Shown here piece by piece: positions 8,984-18,737 of a stretch of DNA of 64,000 nt. Below the pieces are notes generated by a model. The model did no database searches. It was not told where the DNA came from and saw only the letters and a program-made list of their open reading frames with translations. This DNA comes from Saprospiraceae bacterium (lineage in GTDB: Bacteria > Bacteroidota > Bacteroidia > Chitinophagales > Saprospiraceae): assembly GCA_030729925.1 (NCBI GenBank), contig JANQWK010000094.1, positions 1 through 64,000 on the forward strand. Reading direction: 5' to 3'. How positions within the stretch are numbered: position 1 is the stretch's first letter; each line of letters starts with the position of its first letter. Both the position numbers and the translations under genes were made by a program.

Positions 8984-10642
8984 ATGAGTCAATACGTTGT
9001 ATCCGCACGCAAATACAGGCCGATTCGCTTTTCCGATGTTGTTGGACAGGAACATGTGTCCAATACCCTGAAAAATGCTATTCAGACCGGTCACCTGGCT
9101 CACGCTTTTTTGTTTTGCGGTCCTCGTGGAGTGGGCAAGACGACTTGTGCGAGAATTTTGGCCAAGGTGCTTAATTGTCAGCAACCTACCGCAGATCTGG
9201 ATCCCTGCGATTCCTGTTCTTCCTGCAAGGCATTCAATGAGCAGGCTTCTTTTAACATTGTTGAACTGGATGCGGCTTCCAACAATAGCGTGGAGCATAT
9301 CAGGGCACTGATTGAACAGGTTCGTTTTCAGCCCCAACAGGGAAAATATAAGATTTTTATCATTGATGAGGTGCACATGCTTTCCCAGCAGGCGTTCAAT
9401 GCATTTTTGAAAACCCTGGAAGAGCCGCCTCCTTATGCGATTTTTATCCTGGCAACTACGGAAAAACACAAGATCATACCCACTATCTTGTCGCGCTGCC
9501 AGATTTTTGACTTTAAACGCATTCAAATTCCTCAGATCGCAGCGCACCTGCAGTTTATCTGCGATGAGGAACATATCCAGGCCGAACCGGACGCCCTCCA
9601 TATTATCGCCCAAAAGGCAGATGGCGCTCTGCGGGACGCATTGTCTATCTTCGATCGCATGGTGTCCTTTTCCGCTAATAGCATTACTTACCAGGATGTG
9701 ATCGAAAACTTGAACATCCTGGATTATGATTATTTTTTCCAGGTTGTTGATGCGTTATTGGCAGAAGATGCCTCACGGGTATTGTTGATTCTGGACGATG
9801 TCCTGAAAAAGGGCTTTGATCATGATTTGTTTGTCAATGGCCTGGCGGAACACCTGCGCAACCTGCTGGTTTGCCAGGATGCAACTACCCTACAATTGCT
9901 GGAGGTGGGTGATGCGCTCAGACAGCGCTACCTGCAACAGGCTTACCTCAGTAGCCCCGGTTTTTTGGTGACCGCACTTCAAATGGCCAATGATTGCGAT
10001 ATTCACTATAAAACAGCCCGCAATAAACGCCTCCACGTGGAAATGGCGCTGATCAAAATGACGTATATCCAGCGCGCAGTCCGGGTGAATCCCCTGACTG
10101 AAGAAAAAAAAAACGCTGAACCTGAACCGTTGACCTCGTCTGGTTCAATACCAGCAACTATCCACACTCCTCCTGTATCACCTGCACCCAAAAAAGTAAA
10201 ATCAGGAGCGATCAAGCTCGATGATGTGATGGAAGTGGTGTCCACTGAAACGACCACCGTAGTGGAGAATACGGCAATCAGCCAGGCAGAGGTTCAGGAT
10301 GCTTGGGATACTTTTGCCCGACAATCCGACAAAGAGGCACTGAGGCGGGTGATGGAGGATACTCGCCTGGAGTTTGATTACCCCGAGGTGCTTGCTACAG
10401 TTTCAACCGGGATTGCGGAGAATACCCTCCGACAGGAGTTGTCTGTTATGGATTTTTTGCGGGAGCAATTACAAAATAGCCAGCTGCTGCTCCGTATCCA
10501 GGTGGAAAAAAGACCCGACGAGCAGACCCCGACAATCTCCCGACCGCTTACGGATAAAGAGGTGTTCCTGAAAATGGCAGAGGCTAATCCCGCGCTGTTT
10601 GACTTACAGAAAAAATTAGATCTCCGACCTGATCATTCCTGA
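8984..10642 (+). CDS. dnaX: DNA polymerase III subunit gamma/tau
   Basis: The 552-residue protein is the AAA+ clamp-loader ATPase of the replisome. The conserved opening YRPIRFSDVVGQEHV is followed by a Walker A GPRGVGKT at 46-53, a zinc site of C64, C75, C78 and C81, and a DEVH Walker B. Residues about 370-440 are a low-complexity linker rich in Pro, Ser and Thr, and a tau-like C-terminal region follows. The helicase gene begins 11 nt downstream, so the two are probably co-transcribed. A stretch of nine A residues at about 10105-10113 (EKKN codons) could be a slippage site of the kind that makes gamma in other bacteria. That is a guess. Confidence 0.95.
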   Translation: MSQYVVSARKYRPIRFSDVVGQEHVSNTLKNAIQTGHLAHAFLFCGPRGVGKTTCARILAKVLNCQQPTADLDPCDSCSSCKAFNEQASFNIVELDAASNNSVEHIRALIEQVRFQPQQGKYKIFIIDEVHMLSQQAFNAFLKTLEEPPPYAIFILATTEKHKIIPTILSRCQIFDFKRIQIPQIAAHLQFICDEEHIQAEPDALHIIAQKADGALRDALSIFDRMVSFSANSITYQDVIENLNILDYDYFFQVVDALLAEDASRVLLILDDVLKKGFDHDLFVNGLAEHLRNLLVCQDATTLQLLEVGDALRQRYLQQAYLSSPGFLVTALQMANDCDIHYKTARNKRLHVEMALIKMTYIQRAVRVNPLTEEKKNAEPEPLTSSGSIPATIHTPPVSPAPKKVKSGAIKLDDVMEVVSTETTTVVENTAISQAEVQDAWDTFARQSDKEALRRVMEDTRLEFDYPEVLATVSTGIAENTLRQELSVMDFLREQLQNSQLLLRIQVEKRPDEQTPTISRPLTDKEVFLKMAEANPALFDLQKKLDLRPDHS

Positions 10643-10653
10643 TACCCCCAACC

Positions 10654-13600
10654 ATGCGCAGTTCATCATCTCCCCTTTTCCCGAATCCCGCTGTTTTTGC
10701 AGCTATGCTCCAACAACTGAATCCGGCTCAGCGCATCGCAGTGGAACATATCGAGGGGCCCGTGCTGGTGATCGCAGGTCCCGGAACGGGAAAGACGCAC
10801 ATGTTGGCTACCCGGATTGCCTATATCCTCGACACTACCGATGCCTATCCTTCCAATATATTATGCCTTACGTTTACAGATGCAGGCGTGCAGGCCATGC
10901 GCCAACGGCTATTGAGCATCATAGGTCCAGATGCCCACAAAGTCCATATTTTTACCTTTCACGCGTTCTGCAATAAGATCATCCGTGAAAACCTGGATAT
11001 CTTCGGACAACAACATCTCGAGCGCTGCTCGCCTATCGAACAGTCTGAAATCGCACGGGAACTCCTGCAGGAATTACCCTGGGAAAATCCGCTTCGAAAA
11101 GGCCTGCTCGATGGGCGGTTTTATGAACGACACCTGCTACAGCTGTTTCGTTGGATGAAAATGGAAAACTGGACAGCAGATGATATTGCATCGGCTGTTG
11201 CAGCGTATATCGAAGGACTTCCCGACAAACCAGAGTTTGTGTATCAGGTGAGTCGGGGCAATGCCAAAAAAGGAAGCCCAAAAACCGCTAAAATAGCAGA
11301 GGAAACGAGAAAAATGGATAAACTCCTGGCCGCAGCACATTGTTTCGGGCGCTACCAGGAGCTGCTCCTGGCAAAGGGGCGCTACGATTACGAGGATATG
11401 ATCCTGTGGGTACTCCGAGCTTTCGAACAGTATCCCTGGCTGCTGCAGCGATACCAGGAACAGTACCTCTACGTGCTGGCAGATGAGTACCAAGATACCA
11501 ACAGCGCTCAAAACGAGCTGCTGATGCAGTTGATCAGCTACTGGGACCAACCCAATATTTTTATTGTAGGGGACGATGATCAGTCCATTTTTGAGTTCCA
11601 GGGCGCTCGACTGCAACATTTTTCAGAGTTTTATGCCCGCTATGAGCCCTGGGTAAAGGTGGTTTCCCTGACGGAAAATTATCGCTCCGCTCAGCCTATC
11701 CTGGATGTGGCTGATGTGCTTATCCGCCACAACGAGACCCGACTGGTTCGGCAATCCGGTATGGGAGCGGTGCACAAACAGCTGATCGCTAGACATCCCC
11801 TCTATGCGGGACTGTCAGAATGGCCCCGCATCCGTCGTTTTCCCAATCGCCTTCAGGAAATGGGCAGCGTGTTGGAACATATCCGACAGTTGCTCTCCTC
11901 CGGCGTGCCTGGTAAAGAGATCGCTGTCCTGTTTGCCCGGCACAAACAGTCCGAAGCCTTGATACGCCTGCTCGAAGGCGCCGGTGTTCCCTACTACACC
12001 AAAAGGCCGGTAAATATTTTCACAGAGCTTGTTTTTAAACAAACCCGCCTCCTGCTGCAGTTTTTTCAGCTGGAATGGCGACAGCCGGGAAGCGGCGCAG
12101 TGTTGCTGTATGAACTACTCCACCTGGGGTGCTGGGGCATAGATCGAAGGACGATCATGGACATCGCCGTGGCAGTTCAATCGTCCGGGAATCAGGACTG
12201 GAAAATTTTGTATGAACCTGATTTTCCCGCCAAAGCGGGACTAAAAAATCCCGATAAGGTCGCAGCCATCCTCAATTTTTTGCTGAACCACACACAAGCG
12301 CTATGCAACCGTAGCCTGCTGCATTGGTTTTCCGAAGTGCTGAACCGAAGCGGGCTGTTGGCCTGGTACCTGGAGCAGCCGGACGGCATTTGGTCAGTTC
12401 AGGTACTCAAGACCCTAACCGACTTTATCGCAGAACAGCTTCGCCTGGATGCAGCTTTGGATTTGGAGGGCCTAATGCTGCTGCTGGACAATATGGAAGA
12501 GAGTGGCATATCCCTGGAATTGGTAAAAACGATTGACCAGAACGAGGGCATACAACTTCTGACCGCTCACAGCGCGAAAGGACTGGAGTTTGCACACGTG
12601 TTCATGATAGACTGCACCAGAGATTATTGGGAGGCTGGCGCCAAAACGGGACAGTCCAAGTTCTCCTTACCGGAAACCCTTACGCTATCCGGACAGGAAG
12701 ACGCCCTGGAAGCCAGACGAAGACTGTTTTATGTGGCTTGTACCCGCGCAGGCAAATCCCTGACCATTTCTTTCAGTGAAACCGACGAACAGGGAAAGCT
12801 TTTGGAACCCGCTGTTTTTGTGGACGAAATCTGTCAACTGCCAGACATTATTCCTGAAAATGGTCAGCTTTCTCCTGTGCAAATCGGAGAAATGGCCAAA
12901 CTCGATTTACGGATCACGCCTTCCGATTTTGCCCAGGATCCGTACTTCGATCGCTGGCTGCAGGATTTTCGGCTCAGCCCCTCTTCGCTGCAGCAGTACC
13001 TGGAATGTCCACTCGGATTTTATTATTCGTCCGTTTTAGGTATTCCCGCCGTGCCCGGCGAAAACGGTATCTTTGGATCGGTTTGTCATGAGGTATTACA
13101 AAAGGTCTTTGAACACATGAAACGCAGCCGGGAGAAGGTTTTCCCCGATGCGGAAGCGGTATTAACGTTGTTCAGAGAACAAATGCAACGCCATCGGGCC
13201 GTTTTTTCAGCTGAAAGCTGGCAGCAATATCTTAGTCGGGGCGAAACTTTCCTCCCCGCCTACGTGCGGGAAAAAAGTCCGCACTGGATCAAAGATGTGG
13301 TGCTCGAGCGCATTATCCACACCGCAACCCGGGAAGGTGTTCCCATCGCCGGAACCCTGGACAAGATAGTATTCCCCACCCCCAATGAAGTGATTCTGGT
13401 GGACTACAAAACCGGCTTGCCGAGAAAAGAACACTGGCGCGAACCAACAACAGCCAATCCTTTCGGAGCCAACGCCTGGCGGCAAATGCTGTTCTATCAG
13501 GTACTGTACGAAGCCTGGGACCATCGCGGACACCTCGTGCGCGAAACCCAACTGGCTTATTTGCAACCCGATCCGGTCAGCGGCGAACTTGTGGACAAAC

Positions 13601-13791
13601 AATTGTCATTCCTACCGGAAAATAAGTCCTGGATGGAACAACTGCTGCTGCAAACCTATCGGCAAATCCAACAGCGAAAGTTTGAAGGCTGTGGAAAAAA
13701 AGATTGCAAATGGTGTACGTTCACCACTCGCGTAGCCGACAACCAAACCCTGGACAATGAAGCCCGTGAATGGCTTGACGATTCCGAGTAA
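10654..13791 (+). CDS. UvrD/PcrA-type helicase fused to a RecB-like Fe-S nuclease
   Basis: The 1045-residue protein has a superfamily 1 helicase core with Walker A AGPGTGKT at 41-48, motif II DEYQDT near 277, and the late motif LLTAHSAKGLEFAHV. It is followed by a PD-(D/E)XK nuclease with GTLDKI and VDYKTG near 900-922. A Cys near 785 (LECPLGFYY) and three Cys in GCGKKDCKWC near 1013-1021 match the four-cysteine iron-sulfur frame of AddB/Cas4-like nucleases. This fits DNA-end or repair processing. The gene follows dnaX by 11 nt. An ATG at 10705 (MLQQLNPAQR) is an alternative start, because the first 17 residues are low complexity. Confidence 0.9.
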   Translation: MRSSSSPLFPNPAVFAAMLQQLNPAQRIAVEHIEGPVLVIAGPGTGKTHMLATRIAYILDTTDAYPSNILCLTFTDAGVQAMRQRLLSIIGPDAHKVHIFTFHAFCNKIIRENLDIFGQQHLERCSPIEQSEIARELLQELPWENPLRKGLLDGRFYERHLLQLFRWMKMENWTADDIASAVAAYIEGLPDKPEFVYQVSRGNAKKGSPKTAKIAEETRKMDKLLAAAHCFGRYQELLLAKGRYDYEDMILWVLRAFEQYPWLLQRYQEQYLYVLADEYQDTNSAQNELLMQLISYWDQPNIFIVGDDDQSIFEFQGARLQHFSEFYARYEPWVKVVSLTENYRSAQPILDVADVLIRHNETRLVRQSGMGAVHKQLIARHPLYAGLSEWPRIRRFPNRLQEMGSVLEHIRQLLSSGVPGKEIAVLFARHKQSEALIRLLEGAGVPYYTKRPVNIFTELVFKQTRLLLQFFQLEWRQPGSGAVLLYELLHLGCWGIDRRTIMDIAVAVQSSGNQDWKILYEPDFPAKAGLKNPDKVAAILNFLLNHTQALCNRSLLHWFSEVLNRSGLLAWYLEQPDGIWSVQVLKTLTDFIAEQLRLDAALDLEGLMLLLDNMEESGISLELVKTIDQNEGIQLLTAHSAKGLEFAHVFMIDCTRDYWEAGAKTGQSKFSLPETLTLSGQEDALEARRRLFYVACTRAGKSLTISFSETDEQGKLLEPAVFVDEICQLPDIIPENGQLSPVQIGEMAKLDLRITPSDFAQDPYFDRWLQDFRLSPSSLQQYLECPLGFYYSSVLGIPAVPGENGIFGSVCHEVLQKVFEHMKRSREKVFPDAEAVLTLFREQMQRHRAVFSAESWQQYLSRGETFLPAYVREKSPHWIKDVVLERIIHTATREGVPIAGTLDKIVFPTPNEVILVDYKTGLPRKEHWREPTTANPFGANAWRQMLFYQVLYEAWDHRGHLVRETQLAYLQPDPVSGELVDKQLSFLPENKSWMEQLLLQTYRQIQQRKFEGCGKKDCKWCTFTTRVADNQTLDNEAREWLDDSE

Positions 13792-13797
13792 TTTTTT

Positions 13798-13913
13798 GTA
13801 TTCAAGATATTGATTTTTAATATTTTGTAAATCAGGTGGAAGCCACCTTAAGGTGCCTTCCACCTGATTACCCTTATTAATACCTCCACATCCAAAAACG
13901 TAACCACCTATTG
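13798..13913 (+). repeat. REP-like element copy 3
   Basis: The AT-rich left arm (13798-13830) begins just after the helicase stop codon. The palindrome is 13831-13868, and the right arm has TTATTAATACC and GTAACC at 13900-13905. The outer stem uses the GGA/TCC pair, and the core (GAAGCCACC against GGTGCCTTC) is identical to copy 10 in element orientation. The rest of the gap up to atpB holds no gene I can recognise. Confidence 0.92.
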
Positions 13914-14226
13914 CTTTTGAGCTAAGGGCATCGGGGTTTTCAAGGCTGTCCAAGGCAAATCCTTGGGTCATCTTTGGTGGGCATCAGGCCTTGTTTACAG
14001 GAAGTATTAAGGCGGTTGTATTTGGGGGTATCAAACAGTTGGGATCAAATTATAATTTGGAAACCAGCCCTGTTTTGCAATTTTAGTTGGATTTGCAAAA
14101 AAACCTTAGAATAGTTGGTCTCACATTGGGGGAGATTACCCATAACGTATTGTTTTTCAAAGAAAATAAAAACCCGAAGGCCACTAAAAAAAAATATAAT
14201 TGTTTCCAAAAAAAGTTCAAAGTACC

Positions 14227-14234
14227 TACCTTTG
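14227..14234 (+). promoter_or_regulatory. -7 promoter box of the ATP synthase operon (TACCTTTG)
   Basis: A full match to TAnnTTTG lies 41 nt before the atpB ATG. A TTG at 14200-14202 is 24 nt upstream and may be the -33 element, although the spacing is long. No other TAnnTTTG lies nearer the gene. Confidence 0.5.
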
Positions 14235-14275
14235 CACGGATTTTAGAAACAGGTCTATTCAAAAAGTAATTGTAC

Positions 14276-15517
14276 ATGCGAAATATCCTGAGTATCCTTG
14301 CTTTAATCAGTCTGTTCTACCAGCAGTTGCCGGCACAGGAGCATCACGCAGAGGTTCATCACGAAACGGCGGAGGCCCATGGGGAGTGTTCTTGTCATCA
14401 CGAGGAGGAATACAGTCCGAGTGCAGTAGCCTTCCATCACATTGCGGATGCGAACGCCTTTCACATTTTTGGTGACCTTTACGTTCCGCTTCCTTGTATT
14501 TTGTATGCGCCGGAGCAGGGATGGTCGGTGTTCATGTCGAATGCTTTTGAATTTGGCCACCATGGTGACGGTAAGAATGCGGTAGAGGGGTATGTGTTGC
14601 ACGAGGGAGTAGTCATGCGTGTTGTGGATGCATCTTTCCCTCGGGAAAAGGTAGCGGTGGAGTGTTTTACGTCTCGTGAGGCGGAAGTAGATGGCAAGAA
14701 GCGGGAGATTTATCAGGTGATGTACGAGGGTAACTGTTATGATTTGGATCGAAAAACCACGCTTGACGGAGGTATGTTGGGAGGTGGCATTAGTTCGTAC
14801 TACGACTTTTCCATCACCAAGAATGTGTTTACGATGTTGTTGACGGTGATCTTATTGTTGATTGTTTTTCTGGGAGTGGCCAAGGCTTATCGCACGCGCG
14901 AAGGACAGGCACCTAAGGGAATGCAGTCTTTGATGGAGCCGATTGTCGTATTTATCCGGGACGAGGTGGCCGTACCGTTTTTGGGTCACAAATACGAAAA
15001 GTACCTTCCGTTTTTGCTTACCGTATTTTTCTTTGTATTGGGATTGAACCTGATTGGCCAGATTCCGTTCTTTCCGGGAAGTGGAAACGTAACGGGTAAC
15101 CTGGCGGTGACGAGTGTATTGGCGATATTTACCTTTTTTGTAACCAACCTGAGCGGTAACAAGCACTACTGGGAGCATACCTTGTGGATGCCTGGGGTAC
15201 CTGCGTGGATTAAAATTATCCTGACTCCGGTGGAAATTATGGGTTTGATCATCAAGCCTACCACCTTGATGCTTCGACTTTTCGCCAACATCACAGCAGG
15301 TCACATCGTTATCATTATCTTTGTGAGTCTGATTTTTATCTTTGGTGATGTAGGACAAAGTCTGACTGGCTCGATTACCGGTATTTTCATCGCAGTACCC
15401 CTGACGATGTTCATGATGTCTATCGAGCTGTTGGTAGCTTTCATTCAGGCCTTTGTGTTCTGTATTTTGTCTGCTTCTTATATCAGTGCGGCCATTGAAG
15501 AGCCACACCATCATTAA
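14276..15517 (+). CDS. atpB: F0F1 ATP synthase subunit a with extended N-terminal domain
   Basis: Subunit a forms the proton half-channels of the membrane rotor-stator. The 413-residue form is far longer than the usual 230-270. It has a signal-like start, a His/Cys/Glu-rich stretch at about residues 20-45, and an extra domain to about 175. The membrane part follows, with the essential Arg334 in LMLRLFANITAGH. Bacteroidota homologues are known to carry N-terminal extensions, so the length is lineage-typical and not an error. I prefer the ATG at 14276 to a TTG two codons upstream. It is the first gene of atpBEFHAG. Confidence 0.95.
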   Translation: MRNILSILALISLFYQQLPAQEHHAEVHHETAEAHGECSCHHEEEYSPSAVAFHHIADANAFHIFGDLYVPLPCILYAPEQGWSVFMSNAFEFGHHGDGKNAVEGYVLHEGVVMRVVDASFPREKVAVECFTSREAEVDGKKREIYQVMYEGNCYDLDRKTTLDGGMLGGGISSYYDFSITKNVFTMLLTVILLLIVFLGVAKAYRTREGQAPKGMQSLMEPIVVFIRDEVAVPFLGHKYEKYLPFLLTVFFFVLGLNLIGQIPFFPGSGNVTGNLAVTSVLAIFTFFVTNLSGNKHYWEHTLWMPGVPAWIKIILTPVEIMGLIIKPTTLMLRLFANITAGHIVIIIFVSLIFIFGDVGQSLTGSITGIFIAVPLTMFMMSIELLVAFIQAFVFCILSASYISAAIEEPHHH

Positions 15518-15545
15518 ACTGACATTCAATTTATTTTTATCATAA

Positions 15546-15761
<216 letters not shown>

Positions 15762-15865
15762 GAAAAACGTTTGAAAGACCAGGCCGGTAAGTAACGGTTG
15801 GTTGCTTACCGGCTCTATCCTGGCCAAAAAGATTATCGAATCATCGAATAAAGAAAATAAAGACA

Positions 15866-16387
15866 ATGGAATCTATCCTTTTTTTGGCAGACTTTTCCGT
15901 GATCAGACCCGAGCCGGGTTTGATGGTCTGGACACTCATTATTTTTGCTATCTTTTGGTTCCTGATGGCAAAGTTTGCCTTCAAGCCTATCCAGCAGGCG
16001 CTAAAAAGCAGAGAACAGGATATCCAGCAGGCACTTGACCAGGCCAAGAAAGCCCGTGAAGAGGTAGAGGGCGTGCAGGCACAAAATGAACAGATCCTGA
16101 TCGAGGCGAGAGAGGAACGCTCAAAGATTTTGAAAGAGGCTAAGGATGCGAAGGACGCTATCGTCAACGAAGCGAGAGAGCAGGCAAAAGAGGAAGCGAG
16201 CCGCATTTTGGCGAGAGCCAGACAGGATATCGAAAACCAACGAATGGCTGCCGTAATTGATATGAAAAATCAAATCGGAAATTTCGCGCTGGAAATCGCT
16301 CAGAAGGTCTTGCAAAAGGAACTGGAAAATGACCAGAATCGAGAGACTTTCGTGAAAGGTCAGATCGAAAATATTAAGTTGAACTAA
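15866..16387 (+). CDS. atpF: F0F1 ATP synthase subunit b
   Basis: The 173-residue stator stalk has one membrane helix at about residues 18-40, followed by a long Ala/Glu/Lys/Arg-rich helix, as expected of subunit b. It sits between c and delta in the usual order. The 104-nt gap before it holds no convincing gene. Confidence 0.95.
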   Translation: MESILFLADFSVIRPEPGLMVWTLIIFAIFWFLMAKFAFKPIQQALKSREQDIQQALDQAKKAREEVEGVQAQNEQILIEAREERSKILKEAKDAKDAIVNEAREQAKEEASRILARARQDIENQRMAAVIDMKNQIGNFALEIAQKVLQKELENDQNRETFVKGQIENIKLN

Positions 16388-16453
16388 GTCCAGCGGCAAT
16401 CAGCCCTCTCTGCTTACCGACTTTGTTGTTGAACAGTACAAAAGCGAAATAAT

Positions 16454-17023
16454 ATGTCTGTTAAAAGAATAGCTTCAAGATATGCCAAGGCTCTTATGGA
16501 TCTGGCTATCGAACAAAACAAGCTGGAGGAAGTCCATAAGGATGTGCGCGCTTTTCATGAGGCCACGAAAAACAGGGATTTTTTTCTGTTGATCAAAAGC
16601 CCCATTATTCCGAAGCCCAAGAAACACAGTGTGGTTCAGGCACTTTTCGGAAAGGCTTTCCATGAGACCACGCTGGCTTTTCTGGGTATCTTGATCCGAA
16701 AAGGACGGGAAGCTTATCTGCCTGAAATTGCTATGGAGTTCTTTGAGTTGTATCGCGCTTACAGACATATTTCTGCCGTTAAAATTATTTCCGCTACACC
16801 CTTGTCGGCAGATGCCCAACAGGCACTGATCAGCAAGCTACAGGCTCACGGTGCGGTAAAGGAAAATGTGGAGCTGGAGTTGAAAGTGGATCCACAACTG
16901 ATCGGTGGCTTTATTGTTGAGACAGAGGGAAGGGTAATTGATACCACCGTCCTACATAGCTTGAAGCAACTCAAGCACGAGTTTAAAGACAATTTGTATA
17001 TCTCGCAGATTATTGCGAGCTAA
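16454..17023 (+). CDS. atpH: F0F1 ATP synthase subunit delta
   Basis: The 189-residue OSCP/delta protein links the F1 head to the b stalk. The start RIASRYAKALMDLA and the C-terminal IGGFIVETEGRVIDTTV are the two best-conserved segments of the family. It sits between atpF and atpA. Confidence 0.96.
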   Translation: MSVKRIASRYAKALMDLAIEQNKLEEVHKDVRAFHEATKNRDFFLLIKSPIIPKPKKHSVVQALFGKAFHETTLAFLGILIRKGREAYLPEIAMEFFELYRAYRHISAVKIISATPLSADAQQALISKLQAHGAVKENVELELKVDPQLIGGFIVETEGRVIDTTVLHSLKQLKHEFKDNLYISQIIAS

Positions 17024-17088
17024 TTCGTTTTTTGCCCGCTTAAGGCCCAATTGAATAATTCTATCGTAAAACCGCAAATACCTCTATT

Positions 17089-18693
17089 ATGGTTGATGTT
17101 AAACCTGATGAAATATCCGCGATCCTGAAACAACAGCTTTCAGGTTTCAGCTCCGCCGCAGAACTAGAAGAGTTCGGTACTGTACTCCAAGTAGGTGACG
17201 GTATCGCTCGTATCTTCGGATTGACCAAAGCCCAAGCGGGTGAGTTGGTCAAGTTTGAAACAGGCGTGGAGGCTATCGTACTTAACCTCGAGGAAGATAA
17301 TGTCGGGGTGGTTTTGATGGGTGCCGGCGATGGCATCAGAGAAGGATCACGCGTACAACGTACCGGCAAAATCGCTTCCATCAATGTAGGCGATGGTTTC
17401 GTAGGTCGTGTGGTGAACACGCTCGGTATTCCTATTGATGGAAAAGGCAAAATTGAAGGAACTACCTACGAAATGCCACTCGAAAGAAAGGCACCAGGGG
17501 TTATTTTCCGCCAGCCCGTACAGGAACCCCTCCAAACAGGTATCAAAGCTATTGATGCGATGATTCCTATCGGACGCGGACAGCGCGAGCTTATTATCGG
17601 TGACCGCCAGACAGGTAAGACGGCTATCGCATTGGATACGATTATCAACCAACGCGAGTTTTACGAAAGAGGGGAACCCGTATTTTGTATTTATGTGGCT
17701 TCCGGCCAAAAGGCTTCTACCGTGGCTCAGGTGGCTCGGATCCTCGAGGAGAATGGTGCCATGGATTATACCGTGATCGTTTCTGCTTCTGCTTCTGATC
17801 CAGCTCCCCTTCAGTTTTATGCGCCTTTCGCAGGAGCTGCTATCGGTGAGTTCTTCCGCGATACAGGCAGACCAGCACTGATCATTTATGATGATTTGTC
17901 CAAACAGGCAGTTGCTTACCGCGAGGTGTCCCTGCTGTTGCGTCGCCCTCCCGGACGCGAAGCTTACCCAGGTGACGTTTTTTACCTGCACTCTCGCTTG
18001 TTGGAGCGTGCAGCTAAAGTAATCGCCAACGATGATATTGCACGTCAGATGAACGACCTGCCCGAGTCATTGGTCAATGCGAAAGATGCTAATGGCCAAC
18101 CCCTTGTGAAAGGAGGCGGTTCGCTTACAGCACTTCCCATTATCGAGACGCAGGCGGGTGACGTTTCTGCATATATTCCTACCAACGTTATTTCTATTAC
18201 CGACGGTCAGATATTCCTGGAAACTAACCTGTTCAACGCAGGTATCCGCCCGGCGATCAACGTAGGTATCTCGGTTTCACGGGTGGGTGGTTCCGCTCAG
18301 ATCAAATCCATGAAAAAGGTATCTGGTACGCTAAAACTGGATCAGGCGGCTTTCCGAGAACTGGAAGCTTTCTCAAAGTTCGGATCAGACTTGGATGCCG
18401 CTACCCAACGGGTGTTGGATAAAGGACGCCGAAATGTGGAAATTCTGAAACAAGCACAGTTTTCTCCGGTTTCCGTAGAGAAGCAAGTGGCTATCATCTA
18501 CCTGGGTACCAAAGCTTTATTGCAAAGCGTTCCGGTAGAAAAGGTGAAGGAATTCGAGGAAAACTTCCTGAATACACTCGAGGCACAGCATGCTGATATC
18601 TTGGCTAATTTCAGAAAAGGAAAACTGGAAGATCAAGACCTGGCTAAAGTTGAACAACTGGCCAAGGACTTGACAGCCAAATACAAGAAGTAA
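17089..18693 (+). CDS. atpA: F0F1 ATP synthase subunit alpha
   Basis: The 534-residue non-catalytic nucleotide-binding subunit of F1 has Walker A GDRQTGKT at about 171-178 and the alpha signature [17 protein letters not shown]. The length is normal for alpha. No beta (atpD) or epsilon (atpC) gene follows anywhere in the window, so these must be encoded elsewhere. Confidence 0.98.
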   Translation: MVDVKPDEISAILKQQLSGFSSAAELEEFGTVLQVGDGIARIFGLTKAQAGELVKFETGVEAIVLNLEEDNVGVVLMGAGDGIREGSRVQRTGKIASINVGDGFVGRVVNTLGIPIDGKGKIEGTTYEMPLERKAPGVIFRQPVQEPLQTGIKAIDAMIPIGRGQRELIIGDRQTGKTAIALDTIINQREFYERGEPVFCIYVASGQKASTVAQVARILEENGAMDYTVIVSASASDPAPLQFYAPFAGAAIGEFFRDTGRPALIIYDDLSKQAVAYREVSLLLRRPPGREAYPGDVFYLHSRLLERAAKVIANDDIARQMNDLPESLVNAKDANGQPLVKGGGSLTALPIIETQAGDVSAYIPTNVISITDGQIFLETNLFNAGIRPAINVGISVSRVGGSAQIKSMKKVSGTLKLDQAAFRELEAFSKFGSDLDAATQRVLDKGRRNVEILKQAQFSPVSVEKQVAIIYLGTKALLQSVPVEKVKEFEENFLNTLEAQHADILANFRKGKLEDQDLAKVEQLAKDLTAKYKK

Positions 18694-18737
18694 TAGTTGA
18701 GCGTATCCTTTTTTATTGATCGAAAACCTTACAGTAC

